Below are positions 1 through 5,760 of a DNA stretch of 5,792 bases, piece by piece. Every line of letters starts with the position of its first letter. The first letter of the stretch is position 1. A program made the translations under genes and the position numbers. The notes below the pieces were generated by a model. It did no database searches, was not told the origin of the DNA, and saw nothing but the letters and a program-made list of their open reading frames with translations. Where the stretch lies: contig CAIXHI010000507.1 in assembly GCA_903919215.1 (NCBI GenBank), positions 1 through 5,792 of the forward strand. Reading direction: 5' to 3'. Origin of the DNA: an uncultured Acidimicrobiaceae bacterium. GTDB taxonomy: Bacteria; Actinomycetota; Acidimicrobiia; Acidimicrobiales; Ilumatobacteraceae.

Positions 1-73
1 CCCTGACCACCATCGGTGAGCGCCCCACCCGCGACACAGAGGGGGCAGTGAGCCGGGGCAAGGGGGTTGCGGG
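1..73 (+). repeat. Direct repeat copy 1, truncated by window edge
   Basis: The first 41 bases (1-41) are identical to 111-151. Similarity continues through a G-rich tail to about position 73, with an indel of about 5 bases and a few substitutions relative to 152-178. The offset is 110 bases at the 5' side. The copy touches the window edge, so its true 5' end, and whether more copies lie upstream, cannot be seen. A GTG at 16 opens the same reading frame as the GTG at 126 in copy 2, but here it meets TGA after 11 codons. This argues that the repeat is not coding. The repeat family is not recognised. Confidence 0.85.
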
Positions 74-77
74 GGGG
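55..77 (+). other. Potential G-quadruplex motif in repeat copy 1
   Basis: G-tracts at 55-58, 62-66 and 71-77 can supply four runs of three G, the last long run being split in two, with loops of 1 to 4 bases. This fits the usual G3+N1-7 pattern on the + strand. In such a GC-rich genome some matches arise by chance, but the motif recurs in the second repeat copy. Confidence 0.45.
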
Positions 78-98
78 CGATGCTGACCCGCCGCGGCG

Positions 99-150
99 TC
101 TGTGTCGCGGCCCTGACCACCATCGGTGAGCGCCCCACCCGCGACACAGA
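99..150. repeat. 12-bp inverted repeat with a shared arm
   Basis: The arm tctgtgtcgcgg at 99-110 is the exact reverse complement of ccgcgacacaga at 139-150 (28-base loop). The same complement also occurs at 29-40 in the upstream direct repeat (58-base loop). The central arm could therefore pair with either neighbour, but not both. There is no following T-run, so this is not a standard intrinsic terminator. It may be a paired operator, a leader hairpin or an evolutionary relic. The pairing itself is certain; any function is inference. Confidence 0.7.
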
Positions 151-178
151 GAGGGGACCGGGGCACGGGGGTTGCGGG
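111..178 (+). repeat. Direct repeat copy 2, upstream of the E1 gene
   Basis: This is the second copy of the unit seen at 1-73: 41 identical bases followed by a G-rich tail ending in the shared block gttgcggg. It ends 19 bases before the preferred GTG start of the E1 gene, so it lies where a promoter or 5' leader would be expected. It also carries a small dyad, CACC-ATC-GGTG at 118-128, present in copy 1 at 8-18. A role in regulation is inference from position; a neutral intergenic duplication explains it equally well. Confidence 0.85.
153..178 (+). other. Potential G-quadruplex motif just upstream of E1 start
   Basis: There are four separate G-tracts, at 153-156, 160-163, 167-171 and 176-178, with loops acc, cac and ttgc. 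This is a canonical G3+N1-7 pattern on the coding strand, ending 19 bases before the preferred E1 start codon. If the region is transcribed, the structure would sit in the mRNA leader. Folding and any effect on expression are inference. Confidence 0.5.
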
Positions 179-197
179 CACCTGGCAAACTGGAGGC

Positions 198-2366
198 GTG
201 ACTGCTCCTGACCGTGGTCCGCTCGAGACCTCACTGGTCAACGCGCTGGGTGCGCTGACCGCCATCGGACCGGCACCTGGCGCCGACACACTGGCCACGC
301 TGCAGGAACTGTTCGACGTGCAGGTGGCCAGCCGCCACTGCGACCTCGCCGCCCGCTGGTTGCGCAGCCAGGGCAAGGGCTACTACACCATCGGCTCCTC
401 GGGCCACGAGAGCAACGCCGCCGTGGCGATGGCGCTACACCCCACCGACCCTGCCCTGCTGCACTATCGCAGCGGCGGTTTCTATCTGGCCCGTGCAGGG
501 CTCGAGGGTGTGCGCGACATCCTCGCCGGTGTCGTCGCCTCCACCGAAGAACCCATCTCCGGCGGACGCCACAAGGTGTTCGGCCGCCACGACCTGGCGA
601 TCATCCCGCAGACGTCGACCATCGCCTCACATCTGCCGCGTGCACTCGGCGTCGCCTTCGCCATTGGCCGCGCCGACCGACTGGGTATCGAGTCACCGTG
701 GCCAGTCGACGCGTTGGCGATCACATCGTTCGGTGATGCCTCGGCCAACCACAACGTCACCACTGGCACCGTGAACGCCGCACTGCACTGCGCGCACCAA
801 CGACTCCCGCTGCCGTTGCTGTTCGTCTGCGAGGACAACGGCCTGGGCATCAGCGTGCGCACACCCGACGGCTGGATCGAGTCGGCGTACGGCAGTCGCC
901 CGCATCTGCGGTACGCGCAGGTGGACGGCACCGACCCTGAAGGCGTGCTCGCAGTCACCGCCGAGTTGGGCGAATGGGTGCGCACACAGCGTCGGCCGGC
1001 GTTCCTGCACGTGCGCACCGTGCGCTTCGGTGGCCACGCGGGTACCGATGTCGAGAGCTCCTACCGCACGCCGGCCGAAATGCGTGCCGACCTCGAGCGC
1101 GACCCCATCGTGGCGACAGCCCGCCGCTTGGTCGCCGCAGGGCGCACACCGGCCTCACTCATCGAACGGCACGACGCGCTGCGCAGTCACGTGTACGACG
1201 TGGCCGCCACCGTCGCCGAGTGGCCGCAACTCTCCACCGCCGCGGCCGTGGTCGCCCCACTGGCGCCACGGGCACCCGCTGCCGTCGCCGGGGTGGTGCG
1301 CTCCGCAACCTCACCGGCCGACGACACTCCGCTCACCGTGGCGCAAGCGCTCAACTCCACCCTGGCCTCGCTGCTGAGCGAGCACCCGAACCTGCTCGTG
1401 TTCGGCGAGGACGTCGCCGCCAAGGGTGGCGTGTACGGCGTCACCAAGGGCCTCCTCGCCCAGGCCGGCGCCGCCCGAGTGTTCGACACACTGCTCGACG
1501 AGACCAGCATCCTCGGGCTCGCCAACGGCACTGCGATCAGCGGCTTCCTACCGATCGCCGAGATCGAGTACCTCGCCTACCTGCACAACGCCGAGGATCA
1601 GTTGCGTGGTGAGGCCGCCACGCTGCAGTTCTTCTCCAACGGCCAGTACCGCAACGGCATGGTCGTGCGCATCGCCGGACTCGGTTACCAGGAAGGTTTC
1701 GGCGGCCACTTCCACAACGACGATTCGCTGACCGTGCTGCGCGACCTGCCCGGCGTGGTGGTGGGTGTGCCCTCCCGCCCTGAGGATGCGGCGGCGATGT
1801 TGCGCACGATGGTGGCGGCGGCCCAGGTGGACGGCACGGTGAGCGTGTTGGTGGAACCCATCGCCCGCTATCACACCAGCGATCTGCTGGAACCCGGCGA
1901 CCGCCTCTGGCTGGGCACCCCCGACACGTCGAGGCATGTGCCCATCGGTACCGCCCGCACGTACCGTTCGGCGCGAGACGGCGACCACGACGGCGACGGC
2001 GACGGCGACGACCTCACCCTCGTCACCTTCGGTAACGGCCTGTTCATGTCCTTGCGAGTGCAGCACCGTCTGGCCACGAGGGGTGTTCACGCACGGGTGG
2101 TCGACCTGCGCTGGATCTCCCCCTTGCCCGTCGATGACCTCGTGCGCGAGGCGCTGGCCACCAGCACGGTGCTGGTGGTGGACGAGACCCGACGCTCCGG
2201 CGGCGTGTCTGAAGGGATCCTCGCCGCGCTCATCGACGCTGGGTTCACCGGCCGGATGGCCCGCGTGACCAGCAAGGACAGCTTCATCCCCCTCGGCGAC
2301 GCAGCCAAGCTGATGTTGCTGAGTGAAGCCGAGATCGAAGCTGCTGTCGACACGTTGCTGGGGTAG
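198..2366 (+). CDS. Fused 2-oxoacid dehydrogenase E1 (alpha-beta), ThDP-dependent
   Basis: This is a 722-residue E1 of a 2-oxoacid dehydrogenase complex, with alpha and beta chains in one polypeptide. It decarboxylates a 2-oxoacid (branched-chain 2-oxoacids are most likely, but the substrate is not provable here) and passes the acyl group to the lipoyl arm of E2 in the cytosol. The alpha half (about 30-320) shows QGKGYYTIGSSGHE at 58-71 and the ThDP/Mg motif, with GDA at 179-181 replacing the usual GDG and EDNG at 212-215. A linker leads to the beta half from about 379. There, Glu435 in DETSILG matches the cofactor-activating Glu, and GGHFHND at 502-508 aligns with the beta-chain GGxxHS region. 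A transketolase C-terminal domain ends the chain. The start was chosen at GTG 198. The same frame is open back to GTG 126, but those 24 codons are low-complexity and lie mostly inside a duplicated repeat. GGAGG at 192-196 sits too close to be an ideal ribosome site, so the start is uncertain. No E2 or E3 gene is in the window. Confidence 0.92.
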   Translation: MTAPDRGPLETSLVNALGALTAIGPAPGADTLATLQELFDVQVASRHCDLAARWLRSQGKGYYTIGSSGHESNAAVAMALHPTDPALLHYRSGGFYLARAGLEGVRDILAGVVASTEEPISGGRHKVFGRHDLAIIPQTSTIASHLPRALGVAFAIGRADRLGIESPWPVDALAITSFGDASANHNVTTGTVNAALHCAHQRLPLPLLFVCEDNGLGISVRTPDGWIESAYGSRPHLRYAQVDGTDPEGVLAVTAELGEWVRTQRRPAFLHVRTVRFGGHAGTDVESSYRTPAEMRADLERDPIVATARRLVAAGRTPASLIERHDALRSHVYDVAATVAEWPQLSTAAAVVAPLAPRAPAAVAGVVRSATSPADDTPLTVAQALNSTLASLLSEHPNLLVFGEDVAAKGGVYGVTKGLLAQAGAARVFDTLLDETSILGLANGTAISGFLPIAEIEYLAYLHNAEDQLRGEAATLQFFSNGQYRNGMVVRIAGLGYQEGFGGHFHNDDSLTVLRDLPGVVVGVPSRPEDAAAMLRTMVAAAQVDGTVSVLVEPIARYHTSDLLEPGDRLWLGTPDTSRHVPIGTARTYRSARDGDHDGDGDGDDLTLVTFGNGLFMSLRVQHRLATRGVHARVVDLRWISPLPVDDLVREALATSTVLVVDETRRSGGVSEGILAALIDAGFTGRMARVTSKDSFIPLGDAAKLMLLSEAEIEAAVDTLLG
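1977..2012 (+). repeat. In-frame GGCGAC microsatellite encoding a Gly-Asp tract
   Basis: Alternating gac and ggc codons, with one cac, encode DGDHDGDGDGDD at residues 594-605 of the E1 protein. The tract lies between the pyrimidine-binding and C-terminal domains of the beta half, where the preceding sequence (TYRSARDG) also looks like a surface loop. The near-perfect hexamer repeat points to replication slippage. Resemblance to a calcium-binding DxDxDG loop is superficial, because no helix-loop-helix setting is evident. Confidence 0.75.
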
Positions 2367-2455
2367 GACTGACCAAGAAGCAGGAACTCTGGTTCTTACG
2401 CAACTCTCACCTCCGCGCGACCTCCGTTTCACGAACGAAGCTCACACTGGTGCCC
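2367..2455. other. Intergenic gap, no clear signal
   Basis: These 89 bases separate the E1 gene from the membrane-protein gene. The only structure seen is a weak hairpin at 2382-2397 (a GAAC/GTTC stem extended by one G-T and one A-T pair, loop tctg) without a T-run, which is not a convincing terminator. No good -35/-10 pair was found, although a promoter for the downstream cluster could well lie here. Confidence 0.4.
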
Positions 2456-2998
2456 ATGAACGACTGGCTCTGGTACCTCAGCCGCAGCACCGGCATCGTC
2501 GCCGCCGTGCTCGCAGTGGCGGCACTGGTGTGGGGTCTGTTCTTCTCCGCTCGCAACACCGGCACGCGGATGAAGCCCAACTGGTGGCTCGCCCTGCACA
2601 ACTGGCTCGGCGGCCTGACCCTGGTGTTCATCGGCATCCACATGCTCGTCTCGTTCCTCAACACCAACACCGGTCTGGGCTTCGTCGACCTGTTCGTGCC
2701 CAGCAACACCGTCGGCTGGGCCATCGGTTGGGGCGTTGTCTCGTTCTGGATGTTCGCCCTGGTGGTGCTGCCCTCGATGGCCAAGATCCGCCGCCGACTG
2801 CCCCGCAAGGCCTGGCACATGGTGCACCTGTTGTCCATCCCCGCCACCGTGCTCACGATCGTCCACGCCTACCAGGCTGGTAGCGACTCGATCGAGACCT
2901 ACTTCACTCGTGGCCTCGCCCTGCTCGTGGGCATCGCCGTCTACCCCGTCTCCATCCGTCTGATCGGCATCGCCCAGCGACGCCGGGCTCTGGTCTGA
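2456..2998 (+). CDS. Ferric-reductase-like two-heme membrane protein
   Basis: This integral membrane protein of 180 residues probably moves electrons across the cytoplasmic membrane through two b-type hemes. Five hydrophobic segments are visible, at about 10-31, 43-68, 85-107, 120-140 and 152-173. Helix 2 carries His48 and His62 (14 apart), and helix 4 carries His124 and His137 (13 apart), with a further His at 121. This matches the spacing of the heme ligands of the ferric reductase/NADPH oxidase family (NOX2 His101/115 and His209/222). There is no FAD or NAD(P)H domain, so a separate partner must donate or accept electrons; the FMN_bind gene starting 37 bases downstream is the natural candidate. 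ATG 2456 was chosen as start. An in-frame GTG at 2450 would add two residues, and neither start has a strong ribosome site. A link to MsrQ-type or YedZ-type proteins is possible, but no MsrP-like molybdoenzyme is nearby. Confidence 0.85.
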   Translation: MNDWLWYLSRSTGIVAAVLAVAALVWGLFFSARNTGTRMKPNWWLALHNWLGGLTLVFIGIHMLVSFLNTNTGLGFVDLFVPSNTVGWAIGWGVVSFWMFALVVLPSMAKIRRRLPRKAWHMVHLLSIPATVLTIVHAYQAGSDSIETYFTRGLALLVGIAVYPVSIRLIGIAQRRRALV

Positions 2999-3020
2999 AC
3001 CCTCACCGGTTTCCCCCACC

Positions 3021-3026
3021 GAAGGA
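3021..3026 (+). promoter_or_regulatory. Ribosome binding site of the FMN_bind gene
   Basis: GAAGGA lies nine bases before ATG 3036. It is the clearest Shine-Dalgarno match in the three-gene cluster and fixes this start. Confidence 0.7.
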
Positions 3027-3035
3027 CTCCTCGAC

Positions 3036-3929
3036 ATGAACGAACGCAACCCCCGCCCGCAGGTGCCCATCGATCCACTGATGCGTCTGCAGCAACTTGA
3101 AGACCGCCGCCCAGCGAAGGCTGCTCCACGTCCGGCACAGGGTCAGCCCCAGCAGCGTTCTCAGCAGTTGCCGCCCCCGAAGCCGGGTTCGGCCAACCGC
3201 CCCGTCGCCCGCCCGACGGCACCGACCACGGGCACCGTCAGCCCCGGTGTGAAGCCGTCGGCTCAGGCCGCCGCTCGCATCGCTGCACTCGCCGCCGCAC
3301 GCGGCACGGCGAACAGCACGGCCAAAGGTGGCCCGGGTGCTCGCCCCGGCACCAAGCCGGCCGGGAAGCGCGCCAAGCCGGCCAAGGCCGCCAAGATGGC
3401 GTCGCTGGCACTCAGCGCAGTCACCACCATCGGTCTCGCCGGGATGTTCGCTCAGCAGAACGGGCAGACCGACGCAATCGTGCTCACGCAGGGAACGCTT
3501 GCCACCACGCCGACCACGGCTGCTGCCACCGCCGACACCACGGCCACCACCGCAGTCGCCAGCAACACCGCTGTCACCGCGGCCCCCGCAACTGCCGCTC
3601 CGGTCACCGCAGCCCCCGCAACTGCGCCCGGCGTCAAGGACGGCACCTACGCCGGTGCCGGCAACGCCAACCGCTGGGGCACCGTCCAGGTGCAGGTCGT
3701 CTACTCGGGCGGCCAGATCGTCGACGTGCAGATGCTGTCGTACCCGAACGGCGACAGTCGCAGCAACCGCATCAGCCAGATCGCACTGCCGCAACTGATC
3801 TCCGAAACCATCTCAGCCCAGAGCGCCAGCGTCCGCACGGTCTCGGGCGCGACGTACACCTCGAAGAGCTACAAGAAGACGTTGCAGTCGGCGATCGATA
3901 CGGCGAAGGCTGCGTCGGGCGTCGCCTGA
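3036..3929 (+). CDS. Membrane-anchored FMN-binding (FMN_bind) protein
   Basis: This 297-residue protein has four parts. Residues 1-120 are rich in Pro, Ala, Gln, Lys and Arg and look disordered. One hydrophobic helix spans about 122-142 and is preceded by a Lys/Arg cluster, so the N-terminus should be cytoplasmic. A Thr/Ala/Pro linker covers about 150-200. An FMN_bind domain of the RnfG/NqrC C-terminal type runs from DGTY at 202 to the end. SGAT at 270-273 is the flavinylation motif of this family, so Thr273 should carry FMN through a phosphoester bond made by ApbE, whose gene begins 14 bases downstream. The likely role is a one- or two-electron carrier on the outer face of the membrane, exchanging electrons with the two-heme protein encoded just upstream. 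The fold, motif and gene order are strong evidence; electron direction and partners are inference. The 120-residue cytoplasmic tail is unusual for this small domain and has no recognised function. Confidence 0.88.
   Translation: MNERNPRPQVPIDPLMRLQQLEDRRPAKAAPRPAQGQPQQRSQQLPPPKPGSANRPVARPTAPTTGTVSPGVKPSAQAAARIAALAAARGTANSTAKGGPGARPGTKPAGKRAKPAKAAKMASLALSAVTTIGLAGMFAQQNGQTDAIVLTQGTLATTPTTAAATADTTATTAVASNTAVTAAPATAAPVTAAPATAPGVKDGTYAGAGNANRWGTVQVQVVYSGGQIVDVQMLSYPNGDSRSNRISQIALPQLISETISAQSASVRTVSGATYTSKSYKKTLQSAIDTAKAASGVA
3573..3625 (+). repeat. 30-bp-period repeat in the Ala/Thr/Pro linker
   Basis: Positions 3573-3595 and 3603-3625 match at 22 of 23 bases and encode VTAAPATA twice in the extracytoplasmic linker of the FMN_bind protein. 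This is a low-complexity spacer that could change length by slippage, altering the reach of the flavin domain from the membrane. Confidence 0.7.
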
Positions 3930-3943
3930 CCCATACTGCGCAG

Positions 3944-4711
3944 ATGAGCCTCCACCACGTCGAAGCCGTGATGGGCACCCAGATCAGTATCGATGTGGTC
4001 GATTCGCACGACCGTGAGTTGATCGACGAACTGGTGCGCTGGTTCCACCATGTTGACGCAGAGTTCAGCCCGTACAAGGACGACAGCACGATCACGCTCA
4101 TCGGTCGCGGCGAGTTGGCCCCCACCGACGACGACGTCAGCGACGATGTGCGCGAGGTGCTGCAGCGCTGCGGTGAACTCAACGAGGAGAGCGACGGAGT
4201 GTTCGACGTCTGGTCGTTGCCGTCGCCCAATGGCAGCCGCTTCGACCCATGCGGATATGTGAAGGGCTGGTCGATCGAGCGCGCCGCCCGCTACCTACGT
4301 GCCAACGGCGTACGAGACTTTCTGATCAACGCCGGCGGGGATGTCGTGTTGGAAGGCCTCGACCAAGGCGGTCTGAAGTGGCGCGTCGGCATTCGCCACC
4401 CGGTCGATCCGATGGGTCTGGCCATGGTGCTCGAGGTGCAAGGGCCGCTGGGCATCGCCACCAGTGGCAGCTATGAGCGCGGCGCCCACATCTTCGACCC
4501 ACGCCGCAACAGCTCCACCACCGAGTTGGCCAGCGCGACGGTCATCGGACCCGATATCGCCGAAGCAGACGCCTTCGCCACGACCGTCTACGTGATGGGC
4601 ATCGACGGCCTGCAATGGCTCGCCGAGCGCCCCGGCTACAGCGGATGCGTGATCACTCACGACCTGCAGATGTTCAGCAACGAGGAGTTCAACCAGTACA
4701 TCGCCCGCTGA
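3944..4711 (+). CDS. apbE: FAD:protein FMN transferase (ApbE family)
   Basis: This 255-residue enzyme should transfer FMN from FAD to the Thr of an SGAT-type motif, using Mg. Family motifs appear in order: MGTQ at 10-13, FSPYKDDS at 41-48, FDPCGYVKGW at 100-109, INAGGD at 128-133, ATSGSYERG followed by HIFDPR at 172-187, and DAFAT at 209-213 (the Asp/Thr metal-binding segment). The protein is somewhat shorter than typical ApbE proteins of about 300-350 residues, mainly because it lacks an N-terminal signal peptide or lipobox. No upstream in-frame ATG or GTG would supply one. It begins 14 bases after the FMN_bind stop codon and has no Shine-Dalgarno match, which suggests translational coupling or a leaderless transcript (catact at 3932-3937 resembles a -10 element six bases before the ATG). 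The neighbouring SGAT protein is the obvious substrate. The Cys in DPCG, where Gly or Ser is more usual, is a minor oddity. Confidence 0.93.
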   Translation: MSLHHVEAVMGTQISIDVVDSHDRELIDELVRWFHHVDAEFSPYKDDSTITLIGRGELAPTDDDVSDDVREVLQRCGELNEESDGVFDVWSLPSPNGSRFDPCGYVKGWSIERAARYLRANGVRDFLINAGGDVVLEGLDQGGLKWRVGIRHPVDPMGLAMVLEVQGPLGIATSGSYERGAHIFDPRRNSSTTELASATVIGPDIAEADAFATTVYVMGIDGLQWLAERPGYSGCVITHDLQMFSNEEFNQYIAR

Positions 4712-4714
4712 CCC

Positions 4715-4745
4715 TTGTCCTCGTTCCCCATCACAGCGCTATACG
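4715..4745 (+). promoter_or_regulatory. Possible promoter for the lipoprotein gene
   Basis: TTGTCC at 4715-4720 (4 of 6 to the -35 consensus) and TATACG at 4740-4745 (4 of 6 to the -10 consensus) are separated by 19 bases. Transcription would start near 4752, leaving a leader of about 20 bases containing the ribosome site. The tatac stretch stands out in an otherwise GC-rich gap of 60 bases. The spacing is slightly long and the match modest. Confidence 0.4.
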
Positions 4746-4759
4746 GTGGGGGGACGTCG

Positions 4760-4766
4760 AAAGGGA
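4760..4766 (+). promoter_or_regulatory. Ribosome binding site of the lipoprotein gene
   Basis: AAAGGGA ends five bases before ATG 4772 and eight before ATG 4775. It decides the start against the in-frame TTG at 4715, which would place 19 non-hydrophobic residues ahead of the signal peptide. Confidence 0.65.
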
Positions 4767-4771
4767 ACGGG

Positions 4772-5758
4772 ATGATGGCGGTACGGAAAGTAGTGGCACT
4801 GGCGGTCACGACGGTGGCGTTGGCCACAATGGTTGCCTGCAGCGACAGCGCGCCCAGCAGCAGTCAGTTCGTCAACAGTGTCGACCGTATCTGCCGCACA
4901 CTCGGCACCGGCCTCGACGACCTCAGTAAGCCCGGCACCATCGACGACCTGGCGAGTTTCGCTGACGATGCCTCCCATTTGTTCGCATCCGCGGTCACGG
5001 CGATGAAGAAGCTGCAGGTGCCCGGCGGATCGTCCTCTGCCATCTCCGACGCCAAGACGCTCGTCAGTAACTTCGACCACCTCGTCGATGTGCTCGACGA
5101 CATCGGCGCTGCCGCCAAGAGCGCCGATCAGGCCACGATCGACGAACGCACCGCCGAGTTCGAGTCAGTGCGTTCTCAGGACTCCGACCTCGCCGACAGC
5201 CTCGACGCCAAGCACTGCGACCTCGACCCGCTCTTCGACGAACTCGCCCCGCCGGTCACCGACCCTCCGATCACCGAGCCGGCCACCACCACCCCGATCA
5301 CCGTCGGCGCTGACGGCAACAAGACCACCCTGCGGATCGCCGGCGAACTCACGCCGGTGGATGGTCTCACCTTCACCGACGTCACCAGCGACCTGCTGAC
5401 CGCATGGACCAGCGTGCTGAACGATTCGCCCACCGCGGCGGCGAGTCCCGGCCAGGTAGCTGGCGTCGAAGTGAGCAAGAACGGCACGCTGATCGCCAAC
5501 GTCTACATCTTCCTGGCCACGGACACGGTGAAGTCCACCAGCACCTTTGAGCTCGCCGACACCCTCACACAGACCGCAGTGACCGACGACACGGTCAACG
5601 GGTTCCCCGGGCTCAGCTGGACCACCGAGGGCGGCGTCGCTGCCTTCGTCGGCGCTCAGACCACCGGCGACGCCGGCTACCTGATGTATGCGCTTGCGCC
5701 CAGCCACGACGGCCTCGTCGTCGCCATCACCGGCCTCTGGGCCAGTCTTCCGAAGTAA
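4772..5758 (+). CDS. Predicted two-domain lipoprotein, function unknown
   Basis: This 328-residue protein has a signal peptide with Arg5-Lys6, a hydrophobic stretch at 7-22 and the lipobox MVAC, so Cys23 should be lipidated and the protein anchored on the outer face of the membrane. Residues about 30-155 look helical and are rich in Asp, Ala and Ser. Cys41 and Cys149 bracket this region and could form a disulfide. A Pro/Thr linker at about 159-178 leads to a second domain of alternating strand-like and helical segments up to the C-terminus (GLWASLPK). Neither domain was recognised. The start could also be ATG 4775. The gene lies 60 bases after apbE with its own probable promoter and ribosome site, so it may not belong to the electron-transfer operon. 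No SGAT motif, heme motif or metal-binding cluster was seen, so a redox role is not supported by the sequence. Confidence 0.85.
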   Translation: MMAVRKVVALAVTTVALATMVACSDSAPSSSQFVNSVDRICRTLGTGLDDLSKPGTIDDLASFADDASHLFASAVTAMKKLQVPGGSSSAISDAKTLVSNFDHLVDVLDDIGAAAKSADQATIDERTAEFESVRSQDSDLADSLDAKHCDLDPLFDELAPPVTDPPITEPATTTPITVGADGNKTTLRIAGELTPVDGLTFTDVTSDLLTAWTSVLNDSPTAAASPGQVAGVEVSKNGTLIANVYIFLATDTVKSTSTFELADTLTQTAVTDDTVNGFPGLSWTTEGGVAAFVGAQTTGDAGYLMYALAPSHDGLVVAITGLWASLPK

Positions 5759-5760
5759 CC

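Noticed and set aside
1..178. CRISPR array
   Set aside because: Two units of about 70 bases with internal indels and a G-rich tail do not resemble short identical repeats with regular unique spacers, and no cas gene is present.
974..1612. Overlapping + strand frame (212 codons) inside E1
   Set aside because: Arg/Pro/His-rich translation typical of an out-of-frame reading of GC-rich coding DNA.
1977..2012. EF-hand-like calcium site in E1
   Set aside because: The Asp-Gly alternation comes from a simple hexamer repeat, and no flanking helices of an EF-hand are visible.
2382..2397. Hairpin after the E1 gene as an intrinsic terminator
   Set aside because: The stem is only four firm pairs plus a G-T and an A-T pair, and no T-run follows.
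1548..2432. Long antisense open frame (294 codons) opposite the E1 gene
   Set aside because: It lies wholly against a gene with clear family motifs, its product is a His/Gly/Val-rich low-complexity sequence, and such frames are common opposite GC-rich genes.
3423..3434. Match of accaccatcggt to the upstream repeat
   Set aside because: Only about 12 bases match, and they lie within codons for Thr-Thr-Ile-Gly in the FMN_bind helix; chance is the simplest explanation.
3003..3794. Antisense open frame (263 codons) opposite the FMN_bind gene
   Set aside because: The product is dominated by Gly, Arg and Ser runs that mirror the Ala/Thr/Pro-rich codons of the real gene; no motif or ribosome site supports it.
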